Assembly (NCBI GenBank): GCA_002315015.1
Contig: DCEX01000029.1
Span: 33,110 to 97,109, forward strand
Reading direction: 5' to 3'
Source: Faecalibacterium sp. UBA1819
GTDB lineage: Bacteria; Bacillota; Clostridia; Oscillospirales; Ruminococcaceae
Length of the DNA: 64,000 nt
Shown: positions 43,799 through 53,323 of the stretch, in pieces
How the letters are laid out: each line of letters begins with the position of its first letter
Position numbering within the stretch: the stretch's first letter is position 1
Made by a program: the position numbers and the translations under genes
The notes under the pieces: model-generated
Database searches by the model: none
What the model was told of the DNA's origin: nothing
What the model saw: the letters and a program-made list of their open reading frames with translations, nothing else

Positions 43799-45073
43799 TC
43801 AGAATACATAGTCAAACTCAAATTCTCCAATGCGAATGGTATCGTTTTCCTGAACCCCTTGGCGAATCAGCTCGTCCAAAACGCCTTCATCCGCCAGCTG
43901 ACGCTGGAAGTACTGCAAGCTCTCGTAGTCGTCTACGTCGCTGCCTTCCAAAATGCGCTCCAGCCAGGGCGCATCCACATCGAACGTGGTGTCATCCACA
44001 CGCGACACCGTAAAGGCACGCGGGTTGACAGCGTTCGGGTCGGGCTTCACATATTCCGGCTCGTAAATCGTCACAGGCGGCAGTTCTTTCAAGCGCTCAT
44101 ACACCAAGCCCGGCAAGCCGTCAATGCCTTGGCGTGTCGCCGCACTGACCGGCAGGAACGTCAAGTGCTTTTCCTCCTCAATATAGCGGCGGAAAGCCTC
44201 TACCTGCTCCGGCGTGGCGATGTCGCACTTATTCGCCAGCACAATCTGGGGACGGGTGGCTAATTCCGGTGAAAAGCGTTCCAGCTCCTCATTGATTTTT
44301 TCAAAATCTTCCACCGGGTCGCGCCCTTCACAGCCCGATACATCCACCACATGCAGCAGCAGACGGCAGCGGTCCACATGGCGCAAGAAAGCATGACCCA
44401 GGCCGACGCCATCGGCTGCGCCCTCGATTAAGCCGGGAATATCTGCGGCAACAAAGCTTGCTTCAGGGCCTACCTTAACCACGCCGAGTACGGGCGAAAG
44501 CGTGGTAAAGTGATAGTTCGCAATTTTGGGCTTTGCAGCACTGATAACGGAAATCATGGTCGATTTTCCCACGTTGGGAAAACCAATCAAGCCAACATCC
44601 GCAATGAGCTTCAGCTCCAAACGCACTTCCATTTCCTCGCCGGGATAGCCGGGCTTTGCAAACTTGGGAATTTGGCGGGTCGGAGTGGCAAAGTGTGCGT
44701 TGCCCCAACCGCCTTTTCCGCCTTTTGCCACCACAACCGGCTCGGAGGAAGAAATATCCGCGATGACCAAGTTCGTTTCGGCATCCCGAATGACGGTGCC
44801 GATAGGCACTTTAATCACGAGGTCGGGCGCATTTTTGCCGCTGCAATTACTGCCGCGGCCATTTTCGCCGGGCTGTGCAGCGTATTTTCTTTTATAGCGG
44901 AAATCCATCAGGGTAGACAGGTTGGAGTCGCCCTGAAAGACAATATTGCCGCCGCGTCCGCCGTCGCCGCCGTCCGGGCCGCCCGCTGCAACATACTTTT
45001 CCCGGTGGAAAGCCACCGCTCCATCGCCGCCTTTTCCCGCTTTAATGGAAATTTTCGCAGTATCAATAAACAT
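43799..45073 (-). CDS. obgE: GTPase Obg
   Basis: 424 residues. Gly-rich Obg fold (KGGDGAVAFHREKYVAAGGPDGGDGG), G domain with GFPNVGKST, DIPGLIEGA and NKCD, and a C-terminal OCT domain after residue 345. Ribosome-assembly and stringent-response GTPase. Conserved order rplU-rpmA-obg. Confidence 0.97.
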   Translation of the reverse strand: MFIDTAKISIKAGKGGDGAVAFHREKYVAAGGPDGGDGGRGGNIVFQGDSNLSTLMDFRYKRKYAAQPGENGRGSNCSGKNAPDLVIKVPIGTVIRDAETNLVIADISSSEPVVVAKGGKGGWGNAHFATPTRQIPKFAKPGYPGEEMEVRLELKLIADVGLIGFPNVGKSTMISVISAAKPKIANYHFTTLSPVLGVVKVGPEASFVAADIPGLIEGAADGVGLGHAFLRHVDRCRLLLHVVDVSGCEGRDPVEDFEKINEELERFSPELATRPQIVLANKCDIATPEQVEAFRRYIEEEKHLTFLPVSAATRQGIDGLPGLVYERLKELPPVTIYEPEYVKPDPNAVNPRAFTVSRVDDTTFDVDAPWLERILEGSDVDDYESLQYFQRQLADEGVLDELIRQGVQENDTIRIGEFEFDYVF

Positions 45074-45151
45074 GTTTTTCTCCTTTTGCTATGGCGGGCT
45101 TTACGCAGGATTGCCGCGTCAGCCCGCATTTCACGGTGACGGATGACGAAC

Positions 45152-45184
45152 AAAAAAGCCGAGTCGCATGGCGGCCCGGCTTTT
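45152..45184 (-). terminator. terminator after rpmA
   Basis: AAAAGCCG (45154-45161) pairs with CGGCTTTT (45177-45184); six T residues follow on the minus strand. Confidence 0.7.
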
Positions 45185-45195
45185 CTTGCGAACAA

Positions 45196-45447
45196 TTATT
45201 GCTTAATGCTGACCTGCTTGCGGTCACGGCCCAAACGCTCGAAGCATACGCGGCCGTCTACCAAAGCAAACAGCGTGTCGTCGCTGCCGCGGCCGACGTT
45301 CTCACCCGGATGGATGTGTGTGCCGCGCTGACGCACCAGAATGTTGCCAGCCAGAACGAACTGACCGTCTGCACGCTTTACGCCCAGACGTTTCGACTCG
45401 GAATCGCGACCGTTCTTTGTAGAACCTACACCTTTTTTATGTGCCAT
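45196..45447 (-). CDS. rpmA: 50S ribosomal protein bL27
   Basis: 83 residues starting directly [16 protein letters not shown]. The cleavable N-terminal extension found on most Firmicute bL27 proteins is missing, and no Prp protease gene lies between rplU and rpmA. It follows rplU by 18 bp. Confidence 0.97.
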   Translation of the reverse strand: MAHKKGVGSTKNGRDSESKRLGVKRADGQFVLAGNILVRQRGTHIHPGENVGRGSDDTLFALVDGRVCFERLGRDRKQVSIKQ

Positions 45448-45465
45448 GTGTAATACCCTCCTTTA

Positions 45466-45777
45466 TTAGCCGTTGATCTCAGTGATTTCAATTTTGGTGA
45501 ACGGCTGACGATGACCCATCTTGCGCTTAGAGTCCTTCTTGGGACGATAAGTGAGGATGGTCAGCTTCTTGCCCTTGCCGTTCTTCACGACCTTACCGGT
45601 TACCGTAGCGCCGGCAACGGTGGGGGTGCCAAACTTCACGTTACCTTCTTCGCCCACTGCCAAAACAGTGTCGAACGTATAGTTGCTGTCGGCCTCGACA
45701 TCCAGTTTCTCAACATAGATGACGTCGCCCTTCTGCACGCGGTACTGCTTACCGCCTGTCACGATGATTGCGTACAT
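45466..45777 (-). CDS. rplU: 50S ribosomal protein bL21
   Basis: 103 residues, [14 protein letters not shown] at the start and [23 protein letters not shown] at the end, both diagnostic. First gene of rplU-rpmA, with its own promoter and a structured leader. Confidence 0.97.
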   Translation of the reverse strand: MYAIIVTGGKQYRVQKGDVIYVEKLDVEADSNYTFDTVLAVGEEGNVKFGTPTVAGATVTGKVVKNGKGKKLTILTYRPKKDSKRKMGHRQPFTKIEITEING

Positions 45778-45815
45778 AATTTACCCTCATTTTCATTAAG
45801 TCTCGCTGGACTGAA

Positions 45816-45862
45816 AGGCGGGTGCAAAGCACCACTTGTGCTTTCCTTTCGGAAAACGCCCG
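45816..45862 (-). promoter_or_regulatory. structured rplU leader
   Basis: On the minus strand GGGCG and CCGCC arms enclose two hairpins: TTTCC-GAAA-GGAAA with a GNRA loop, and AAAGCAC/GTGCTTT. This may correspond to the autoregulatory L21 leader of Firmicutes, which I cannot confirm by covariance. Confidence 0.45.
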
Positions 45863-45879
45863 AACCATGCGGCCATATC

Positions 45880-45908
45880 AGTGTACCACAAACTTTCCCT
45901 TTATGCAA
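45880..45908 (-). promoter_or_regulatory. rplU promoter
   Basis: TTGCAT (45903-45908), 17-bp spacer, TACACT (45880-45885) on the minus strand. The -35 lies within the last codons of folD. Confidence 0.65.
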
Positions 45909-46761
45909 GGGGTTTCAAGGCATTTTCCGCGGCTTTTACGGTATTTTCCATCAAAACTGCGCGTGTCATCAGGCCAACGCCGCCGGGAACCGGGGTAATG
46001 GCGCGCACCACAGGCTCCACGCTGTCAAAATCAACGTCACCGCACAGCTTGCCGTTTTCATCGCGGTTCATGCCCACATCAATCACAATGGTATCTTGGC
46101 TCACAAACTCTTTTGTTACAAACTTGGCCTTTCCAATCGCCGCCACCAAGATGTCTGCGTTTCGGCAAATTTCGGCTAAGTTTTTCGTTTTGGAGTGGCA
46201 CATCGTCACCGTGCAGTCTGCCGCCAGCAAAAGCGAAGCCATCGGCTTTCCAACAATGTTGCTGCGTCCCAGCACCACGGCCCGCTTGCCCGCAAGGTCT
46301 GTGCAGACACTGTACAGCATTTTCATGCAGCCCGAAGGAGTACACGGGTAAAACGCACGCGCATCCCCCAGCGAAACCAAGCCGGTATTGATCGGCGTAA
46401 AGCCGTCCACATCCTTTTCCGGTGCAATCGTTTCAATCACTGCCTGTGCCGAAAGATGCTCGGGCAGCGGCAGCTGTACTAAAATGCCATGTACAGTGTC
46501 ATCTTCGTTTAAAGTACGCACGGTGTGTAAAAGTTCTTCCTGCGTTGTCGTTTCAGGCATTCTCAGCACACGGGAAAGAATGCCGCACTCCGCGCAGTCC
46601 TTTTCCTTTCCCGAAACGTACACCTGACTGGCCGGGTTTTCCCCCACCAGCACCACGGCTAAACAGGGTTTCACCCCGCGTTCTTCCAGCGCTTTCACGC
46701 GCTCGGCCACCTGCTGCTTGCACAATGCTGCAAGCTCTTTCCCACGAATGATCTGTGCCAT
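45901..46761 (-). CDS. folD: bifunctional methylene-THF dehydrogenase/cyclohydrolase
   Basis: 286 residues. Substrate motif VGENPASQVYVSGKEKDCAECGI, VQLPLPEHL, the NADP region VVLGRSNIVGKPMASLL and the C-terminal PVPGGVGLMTRAVLMENT are complete. It interconverts methylene- and formyl-tetrahydrofolate. GGAGGG precedes the ATG. Confidence 0.97.
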   Translation of the reverse strand: MAQIIRGKELAALCKQQVAERVKALEERGVKPCLAVVLVGENPASQVYVSGKEKDCAECGILSRVLRMPETTTQEELLHTVRTLNEDDTVHGILVQLPLPEHLSAQAVIETIAPEKDVDGFTPINTGLVSLGDARAFYPCTPSGCMKMLYSVCTDLAGKRAVVLGRSNIVGKPMASLLLAADCTVTMCHSKTKNLAEICRNADILVAAIGKAKFVTKEFVSQDTIVIDVGMNRDENGKLCGDVDFDSVEPVVRAITPVPGGVGLMTRAVLMENTVKAAENALKPLA

Positions 46762-46805
46762 ACTTTTTTACCCTCCTTGATTGATGCCGCGCCGGGCAGG
46801 CAGTG

Positions 46806-47930
46806 TCACTTTTTGTCCGGTTCCTTTTCCTCGTCGGAAGCTTCCGGCTTGTTCTGCTTGTCCTTCGCTTGCTCGCGCTCGCTTTCATCCTCGCTGTCAT
46901 CATCCCCCTCATTCGATGACGGCCGGCTGCTTTCCTGCGCTTTGCTTTGCTCTTTCTCGTCGTCCTTGCCGCTCTCGTCGGCTTGAGACTTTTCCTCTTG
47001 GACTGTTTCTTTTGCCGATTCGCTCGACTCCTCAATTTGTGCCGGCTCGCTCACCGCTTCCTGACCGGGCAGGGCAGGAATCACCAGCGGCACACCGCGA
47101 TATTTGCGGCGCAGTACGACCCAAGCCACCAGCGCAGCCACCACGCTCAGCGCGGCCACTGCTTGGCTGATACGCACATTGCCAACCATCAGGCTGTCCG
47201 TGCGCAGACCTTCCACGAAAAAGCGTTCAAAGCCGTACCACATCACATAAAGCAGCGTCATTTCGCCGTGGAAGCGGCGGTGCTTGCTGTACCGCCACAA
47301 CAGCAAAAATCCAAGGCCGCACCAAATTGACTCATACAAAAAAGTGGGATGCACCGGCATGGACGGGTCCACCGTCATACCCTGCGCTGCCAGCGTTTGC
47401 TGAACTGACTGCAAATATTGCTGCGTGTTTTCGCTGATCATGCCCCACGGAAGCGTGGTATTGCCGCCGAAGGCTTCCTGATTGAAAAAGTTGCCCCAGC
47501 GGCCAATGCACTGTCCAATCAAAAATCCCTGCGCCGCCAAGTCGAACATGGGCAGCATCGGCACTTTGCGCAACCGGCACATAAGCGCTCCCATTAAAAA
47601 TGCGCCGATGACACCGCCATAGATGGCAATACCGCCAAGGCGAATATCAATCATTTCCCAAACGCTTTGATATTCAAAAGGCGCGGTTGCCACATAATAA
47701 GCGCGTCCGCCGATAATGGCGGCGATGGTGGAAACAAAAATAACATCCACCATTCGGTCTGCGTCAATTCCATAGCTTTTCGCATAGCGAAACGCATACA
47801 GCATTCCCAAAAGCAGGCCCAGCGCAATGCATACACCGTACCAGTAAATGGGAACGCCGAACACGGTGAACGCCACGCGGTTAATCTCCATTTCCAGCCC
47901 AAGGCCGGGAAACGAAACGTGATTCACCAT
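46806..47930 (-). CDS. lgt: prolipoprotein diacylglyceryl transferase with charged tail
   Basis: Transfers diacylglycerol to lipoprotein cysteines. 374 residues: seven membrane segments to about residue 275 with the Lgt signature GRWGNFFNQEAFGG and HPTFLYESIWC, then a tail of about 95 residues made almost entirely of Glu, Asp, Ser, Lys and Gln. The tail is unusual; typical Lgt proteins end near residue 280. It starts three bases after the ymfH-like stop. Confidence 0.94.
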   Translation of the reverse strand: MVNHVSFPGLGLEMEINRVAFTVFGVPIYWYGVCIALGLLLGMLYAFRYAKSYGIDADRMVDVIFVSTIAAIIGGRAYYVATAPFEYQSVWEMIDIRLGGIAIYGGVIGAFLMGALMCRLRKVPMLPMFDLAAQGFLIGQCIGRWGNFFNQEAFGGNTTLPWGMISENTQQYLQSVQQTLAAQGMTVDPSMPVHPTFLYESIWCGLGFLLLWRYSKHRRFHGEMTLLYVMWYGFERFFVEGLRTDSLMVGNVRISQAVAALSVVAALVAWVVLRRKYRGVPLVIPALPGQEAVSEPAQIEESSESAKETVQEEKSQADESGKDDEKEQSKAQESSRPSSNEGDDDSEDESEREQAKDKQNKPEASDEEKEPDKK

Positions 47931-47933
47931 TTG

Positions 47934-49214
47934 TTATTCTCCTTCTTTTTGCACCGGGCGAATAATGACCACAGCGCTGTTTTCCTCCAGCAGCATCGTA
48001 TTTAATGCGCTTTGTACATCCTCTTTTGTAATGGCGGCCAGCGCCTCAATTTCCTGCGCCGGTGTGCGTTTGCGCTGATGGGCAGAAAACAGCCCTGCGG
48101 CCACATCATCCACTGCCTCCAAACCGGAAATCAGCTCACCGTACAGCTGATTTTTGCACAGCTTAAAGAGTGTTTCATCAATGCCTTCTTTGCGCAAGCG
48201 GTCAATTTCTGCCAAAAGCAGCTCGCGCACATATTCCGGTTTTGCCGTTTCGCCGCCAAAGCAAATCGTCACAGCGTCGTCGAGCACAAGGCTCTCGCCG
48301 GAAAATCCGCTGCTGACAAGGCCCTCATCATACAATTTGCGGTAAAGCGGCGTCATGCTGCCGCAAACCAGCTCCGTGAGAACTTCGCAAATCAACTCAG
48401 TTTTCAAGCGCTCTTCACCGCTGACCGGCGCTTCCTTAAAGCCCAAGCCCAGCATCGGCTTGGCAATGGCCATGGAAAACTCTCGGTGTTTGCAGCAAAC
48501 GCCCGACGGCTCGCTGACTCCTACGCGCTCTGCCGTTCCCGGCTGAGGCGCAATCTTTGCCCGTTCTACTGCCGCCATCACGGTTTCCATCGTCACATTG
48601 CCCGCCACGGCTAAGGTCATGTTCTGCGGGCGGTAAAACGCCTGTGTGCAGCGGTAAAGCAGATCGGGTGTAATCTCCGCGATGCTTTCCACGGTGCCGG
48701 CAATGTCGTCTTTCAGCGGATGCGCATGATACAAACAATCATACAAACTGAACATCAAGCGCCATTCCGCGGCATCATCATACATCTTAATCTCTTGGCC
48801 GATAATGCCCTGCTCTTTATGCACCGTTTCGTCGGTGAAATAAGGCCGCGAAACAAAGCTGAGCAGAATATCCAGGTTTTCGTCAATGCGGTCTGTGGCC
48901 GTAAAAATATAACAGGTGCGGTCAAAACCTGTGTAGGCATTGGCGCTTGCCCCTGTCTTGGCGTACAGCGTAAAGGCGTCGCCTTCCTCGTTTTCAAACA
49001 TTTTATGCTCTAAAAAATGAGCCGTTCCGGCGGGCATCTCATACGGTTTGCCGTCCAGCAGAAATTTTCTGTCCACGCTGCCGAAATGAGTGCCATAAAT
49101 GGCGTGTACCCCTGTAAAACCCGGCATGGGATGCACCAGCACGGTTAAGCCGTTGTCCAACACTTTCTTTTCAAAGCGTGTTGCCCGTTCAATTGCTTCA
49201 TAAGCCTGTTTCAT
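47934..49214 (-). CDS. M16 metallopeptidase, YmfH-like
   Basis: 426 residues. Inverted zinc motif HFLEH at residues 66-70, with the distal glutamate likely in the HKEQGIIGQEI helix, so it is predicted active. Second M16 domain after residue 210. Its start overlaps the inactive partner's stop as ATGA. Such Firmicute pairs act on peptides and have been linked to peptide maturation and competence. Confidence 0.9.
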   Translation of the reverse strand: MKQAYEAIERATRFEKKVLDNGLTVLVHPMPGFTGVHAIYGTHFGSVDRKFLLDGKPYEMPAGTAHFLEHKMFENEEGDAFTLYAKTGASANAYTGFDRTCYIFTATDRIDENLDILLSFVSRPYFTDETVHKEQGIIGQEIKMYDDAAEWRLMFSLYDCLYHAHPLKDDIAGTVESIAEITPDLLYRCTQAFYRPQNMTLAVAGNVTMETVMAAVERAKIAPQPGTAERVGVSEPSGVCCKHREFSMAIAKPMLGLGFKEAPVSGEERLKTELICEVLTELVCGSMTPLYRKLYDEGLVSSGFSGESLVLDDAVTICFGGETAKPEYVRELLLAEIDRLRKEGIDETLFKLCKNQLYGELISGLEAVDDVAAGLFSAHQRKRTPAQEIEALAAITKEDVQSALNTMLLEENSAVVIIRPVQKEGE

Positions 49215-50485
49215 TGGGGTGCTCCCTCCTTCGTAATGCGATACGTCACCGACAAGCTGAATTTGGCCAGTGCCTCTTTCACCTGCTGTGCGGTTACCGC
49301 CTCGATTTGCTCAATCACTTCTTCCGGGGACAAGCCGCTGCCGTTGAGCAGCTCGCCAAAATTCCAGCTTTCCATCGCGCCAAGGCTGTCGTTCACGCCG
49401 CGCAGGGCGTTTTTCAGTGCGCGCTTGGTGTCCTGCATTTCCTTTTCGGTGATTTCACCCGTTTTGAGCAGCTCCAGCTCGTTTAAAATAGCTTCTTTTG
49501 CGGCATCGGCGTTGGCATGTTCCACGCCGCTGTCAATCGACAGCATTCCGGTGGAAGCGGCATAACCTGCCGAGCAGTAATAGCAAAGGCTGCGTTTTTC
49601 GCGTACATTTTGGAACAAGCGGCTGGTTGCGGTTCCGCCGAGCAGCGCCACTGCCACGCGCATGATGCTGCGTTCCATTCCCTTCACCGGACGGTCGGAG
49701 GTAAACAGCATACAAAGCTTTCCCTGCACCGTGTCCATCGGCTCGTCATACATTTCCTCGGCTTGACGCGGCATCGTTTCCATCGGACGCAGGGCAGCCG
49801 GGCAGCGCCCGCTGAGCGTTTCCAACACAGCGCGCAGCTGTTCTTCTACCTGCTCGTCCTGCAAGCCGAAGCACATTACTTCCACACGCGATGTGTTCAC
49901 CATATTCCAAAAAGCATCCGTCACCTGCTCGGGCTTCACCGCGTCCAGCTCATCCAAATAGCCGTGACGCTCTACACCCGCGGGTGCATCGCCAAAAAAC
50001 TTTCTGCGCGCCTGACGCAAACAGTACAGGCGCTTTTCATTCATTTCGCTTTCCAGCTCCTCGCGCAGCTGCTCACGCTCAATCTCAATAAATTCGGGCG
50101 AAATCACGCCGTCTTTCATCACCGGATGAAACGCCGCGCCGAACGCGATAGAAGCATACTCACTGCTGAGGCTTTCGCCCTCCAGTGCAAAGGCGTCTTT
50201 AATGCCGCTGACGGCGACGGTCAATACACGATTGCCGCCGTTGACCACCGTATCGACAGACAAGCTTGCGCCATACAGCCCCGCCAGCTTTTTGGAAAGC
50301 TCGGTCATATCGGGGCAGTCGGCATAGCCGCGCTCCATTGCCAAAGCCAAAAGCGCCTCGGCGGTGGCATTTTCTTTTTGTGCGGGCCAAATAAAGTTAA
50401 TGGAAAGGCGCTGGCGGCAAAACTGCTCGGCAGGCGCCGTGCTGAGATAAACCTCCGGTGCAATTTCTTTACGATGCATGTTCAT
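49211..50485 (-). CDS. M16 family protein without zinc motif, YmfF-like
   Basis: 424 residues with the M16 two-domain layout, but the HxxEH motif is absent: the matching region reads ALLALAMERGYADCPDM. It is therefore the non-catalytic subunit that pairs with the downstream YmfH-like protein. ATG 50485 follows AAGGA. Confidence 0.88.
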   Translation of the reverse strand: MNMHRKEIAPEVYLSTAPAEQFCRQRLSINFIWPAQKENATAEALLALAMERGYADCPDMTELSKKLAGLYGASLSVDTVVNGGNRVLTVAVSGIKDAFALEGESLSSEYASIAFGAAFHPVMKDGVISPEFIEIEREQLREELESEMNEKRLYCLRQARRKFFGDAPAGVERHGYLDELDAVKPEQVTDAFWNMVNTSRVEVMCFGLQDEQVEEQLRAVLETLSGRCPAALRPMETMPRQAEEMYDEPMDTVQGKLCMLFTSDRPVKGMERSIMRVAVALLGGTATSRLFQNVREKRSLCYYCSAGYAASTGMLSIDSGVEHANADAAKEAILNELELLKTGEITEKEMQDTKRALKNALRGVNDSLGAMESWNFGELLNGSGLSPEEVIEQIEAVTAQQVKEALAKFSLSVTYRITKEGAPQ

Positions 50486-50498
50486 TCTCTTCCTTTCC

Positions 50499-51797
50499 TT
50501 ACGATGTCATGCCCAGATACTCTTCCAGACAAAGGCCTTGTTCCATAATTTTAGTGGCATCCTCCACACCGACATAGCGATAGTGCCACGGCTCAAATTT
50601 TGTACCGGTAATGGCCTCTTTATCCTTGGGATAACGCAGAATAAAGCCGAAACGTGCGGCGTTCTCCTTCAGCCACTTGCCTTCCTTGGTGTCGGCAAAG
50701 CCTTCGTCCATTTCCAAATAATTTACAGAAAGGATATCCGCTGCCAAGCCCGTTTGGTGCTCGGAAGTGCCGGGAACATTGCGCAGGCTTTTGGTGTTGG
50801 TATAGGCCTCTTCATAAGTGCAGCCCAGAGCCAGATTGTCCTGAATCATCTCGACAAAAAGATATTTTTGCCGTTCATAGCTGCGATATCCAGACGACAG
50901 AAAAATCGGGCATCCATCCGCAATCGCGGCTGCCTCCAGTTCACGGAACGCTTTGGCCGCGCGGGCGTCCAGCTGGCGGTCCTCGGTGTCCATCACTTCC
51001 AGTTCAGGCGGAATGTAACCGTCCGGCAGGGGGTGCTGGGTGTTCACCAAGCGCAAAATCCCAATGGCGCCGTTGTCCTGCATTTGTGTCAAATCGTTCT
51101 CGGGTTCGGCAGCTGGTGTCTGCTGTACGCTCTCCTCCTGTGCTGTCGATTCCGCTGCGGAGACAGAAGGTTCTTCGTGATAGGCCGCGGCTGCCTTCCA
51201 CTCCTGCTGAGCGATACGCGCAGCGTAGCCAATGCCCGCAGCAATACAAAGCAGCGCCACCATGCCCAGCACATTCGGCTTTCTTTTTTTCTTCTTTTCT
51301 TTTTTTCGTCCCGATTCCTCTTTGGGTTGTTTCTCCTCGGTTTGGCTTTGCGTGCGGCGGTGTCCTTTTTGCTGATAGACATGGACATTTTCGGTTTCGA
51401 GTGTCTTTTTTTCCGAAGCGGGAAGCGGCTGCTCTTCCTGCGGCAAATCCAAAGGCTGCGTATCCTGCAAGCGTTCATTCAAAAACGCTTCAATCTTCCG
51501 TGCATTTTCGTCGCGCTCTTCTTTGCTGCGCACGCTTTCCCGCTCCCAATGCTGCGCCGAAAGTTCCTGCGGCACCTCTTGTACAGCAGCCTCCTGCACG
51601 CTCTGAGCGGCGCTTTCATACGGTGTTTGCGCTTCCTGTGCGTCGATTTCCGCCGACTGCCGTTCCAGCTTTTCCAAAAGGTCTTCTTCCTTTATGTATA
51701 AGCCCTCGTACTGTGCAATTTCCTCTTGCGCTTCTCTTTTAACCTGCTCTTCGGAAATTTCCGAGCGCTTGCTGTCTGCCCTGTTTTTTTTCGCCAC
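50499..51797 (-). CDS. VanY-type D-Ala-D-Ala carboxypeptidase (M15B)
   Basis: About 432 residues. A long Glu/Gln/Ser-rich cytoplasmic region (1-170) and a Lys/Arg stretch lead into one transmembrane helix (near 180-198), a linker and the M15 zinc domain: SSGYRSYERQ, GTSEHQTGLAADI (zinc His and Asp) and EPWHYRYVG. It trims peptidoglycan stem peptides outside the cell. I chose GTG at 51797, five bases after AGAGGTG; a TTG at 51818 is poorer. A related gene begins at the right window edge. Confidence 0.88.
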   Translation of the reverse strand: MAKKNRADSKRSEISEEQVKREAQEEIAQYEGLYIKEEDLLEKLERQSAEIDAQEAQTPYESAAQSVQEAAVQEVPQELSAQHWERESVRSKEERDENARKIEAFLNERLQDTQPLDLPQEEQPLPASEKKTLETENVHVYQQKGHRRTQSQTEEKQPKEESGRKKEKKKKRKPNVLGMVALLCIAAGIGYAARIAQQEWKAAAAYHEEPSVSAAESTAQEESVQQTPAAEPENDLTQMQDNGAIGILRLVNTQHPLPDGYIPPELEVMDTEDRQLDARAAKAFRELEAAAIADGCPIFLSSGYRSYERQKYLFVEMIQDNLALGCTYEEAYTNTKSLRNVPGTSEHQTGLAADILSVNYLEMDEGFADTKEGKWLKENAARFGFILRYPKDKEAITGTKFEPWHYRYVGVEDATKIMEQGLCLEEYLGMTS

Positions 51798-51921
51798 TGG
51801 GACACCTCTTTCTTTCAAAGTTGCAATATGAAAAAAGGATAGCTCCGGCAGACGCGAGCAGCGCCGCGCCCAGCCAAAAGCTAACCCTTAGTATACTACA
51901 TATCCCTGCAAATATCCAGCT

Positions 51922-51966
51922 AAAAAACTTGTGCATTTTTGAAAACACAAAAATGCACATTTTTTT
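51922..51966. terminator. bidirectional intrinsic terminator
   Basis: TGTGCATTTTT (51930-51940) pairs with AAAAATGCACA (51949-51959), flanked by A and T runs. It ends the threonine-pathway operon before vanY. The rest of the 290-bp gap holds only a possible TATACT near 51890 for vanY. Confidence 0.7.
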
Positions 51967-52089
51967 CACAGCAAGCGCAAGGCTGCAAGGCCAAATGCGC
52001 AGAAACCTTTTGCAGATTTCAAGCATTTTTAAACGCAGCTTATACCACTTGCGGTACAAAGCGGCGAGAAGTTCCACTTTTCAAAAAGT

Positions 52090-53295
52090 TTAGTTGAAAA
52101 ATGCATTGTGAATGGAGGTCACCGCGCGGTCGGCATCCTCTTTTTTGATGATGACGCTGATTTTAATTTCGCTGGTGGCAATCATTTGAATGTTGATGTT
52201 ATTTTCATACAGCGTTTCAAACATTTTGGAAGCAACGCCGGAATGGCTTTGCATCCCCGCGCCTACAATGCTGACTTTTGCGACGTCGGTATCCACCACA
52301 ATTTCCGAGCCGCCGAAGCGCGACTGATTTTCGCGCAAAAGGCGTTCTGCCAAGGCCGCATCCTCCAAAGGCACCGTGCAGAGAATATCCTTGCTTTTGT
52401 CGCGTCCCACGGATTGCAGAATAATGCCGACATTGATTTTATGCTGTGCCATCAAGCTGAACACTTTAAAGGAAATACCCGGCTGATCGGGCACTTTCAA
52501 CACCGAAATTACCGCAACATTGTCATCCTTTGCAACACCTTTAATCAACATACCTTCCACGTCTGTTACCTCCTTCACGATGGTTCCGGGCAAATCTGTC
52601 AGCGAAGAACGCACTTCCAAATTGACCGAATATTTTTTTGCCAATTCGACACTGCGGTTATTCAGCACCTGCGCACCCAGGCTGGCGAGTTCCAACATCT
52701 CGTCAAATGTAATGCACGGAAGCTTGCGTGCATTGGGAACCTTGCGCGGGTCGGCGGTGTAAACACCGTCCACGTCTGTATAAATCTGGCACAAATCGGC
52801 GTTGAGCGCTGCGGCGATGGCAACGGCGCTTGTGTCCGATCCGCCGCGGCCCAGCGTGGTAATATCGTCGTAGCGGTTCATTCCCTGAAAGCCCGCCACT
52901 ACAACCACACGGTTGCGGGACAGCTCGCTTTCAATACGCTCGGTGTCGATATTTTTAATGCGTGCTTTGGTGTAGGCGCGGTCGGTATGGAACCCTGCCT
53001 GCCAGCCGGTTAAGCTAATGGCCGAGCATCCCAGCTCTTGCAGCGTCATCGCCAGCAGAGCCGCGCTGATTTGCTCGCCGGAACTCAGCAGCATATCCAT
53101 CTCGCGTTTGGAAGCATCATGTGTAATTTCATCTGCTTTGGCAATCAATTCGTCGGTTGTGTCACCTTGTGCCGATACCACAACGACAACATCATCGCCC
53201 TGTGCGCGTGTTTTGGCAACAATCCGCGCCACGTTGAACAGTCGTTCTCGGTTTTGAACGGACGTTCCTCCAAATTTTTGTACAATCAACGACAT
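52090..53295 (-). CDS. lysC: aspartate kinase with ACT domains
   Basis: 401 residues, the standard Firmicute type. VQKFGGTSV, TTLGRGGSDTSAVAIAA and two ACT domains after residue 255. It feeds threonine, methionine, lysine and diaminopimelate synthesis and is probably feedback-controlled. Fourth gene of the ACT-hom-thrB-lysC run; a different aspartate kinase lies in the polyamine operon. Confidence 0.96.
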   Translation of the reverse strand: MSLIVQKFGGTSVQNRERLFNVARIVAKTRAQGDDVVVVVSAQGDTTDELIAKADEITHDASKREMDMLLSSGEQISAALLAMTLQELGCSAISLTGWQAGFHTDRAYTKARIKNIDTERIESELSRNRVVVVAGFQGMNRYDDITTLGRGGSDTSAVAIAAALNADLCQIYTDVDGVYTADPRKVPNARKLPCITFDEMLELASLGAQVLNNRSVELAKKYSVNLEVRSSLTDLPGTIVKEVTDVEGMLIKGVAKDDNVAVISVLKVPDQPGISFKVFSLMAQHKINVGIILQSVGRDKSKDILCTVPLEDAALAERLLRENQSRFGGSEIVVDTDVAKVSIVGAGMQSHSGVASKMFETLYENNINIQMIATSEIKISVIIKKEDADRAVTSIHNAFFN

Positions 53296-53323
53296 CTTTA
53301 AATCCCCCTCTGTTCCATCGCCG

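Noticed and set aside
51739..52077. Minus-strand frame of 112 codons with hydrophobic stretch between lysC and vanY
   Set aside because: It crosses a strong terminator and the start of vanY, with no ribosome binding site.
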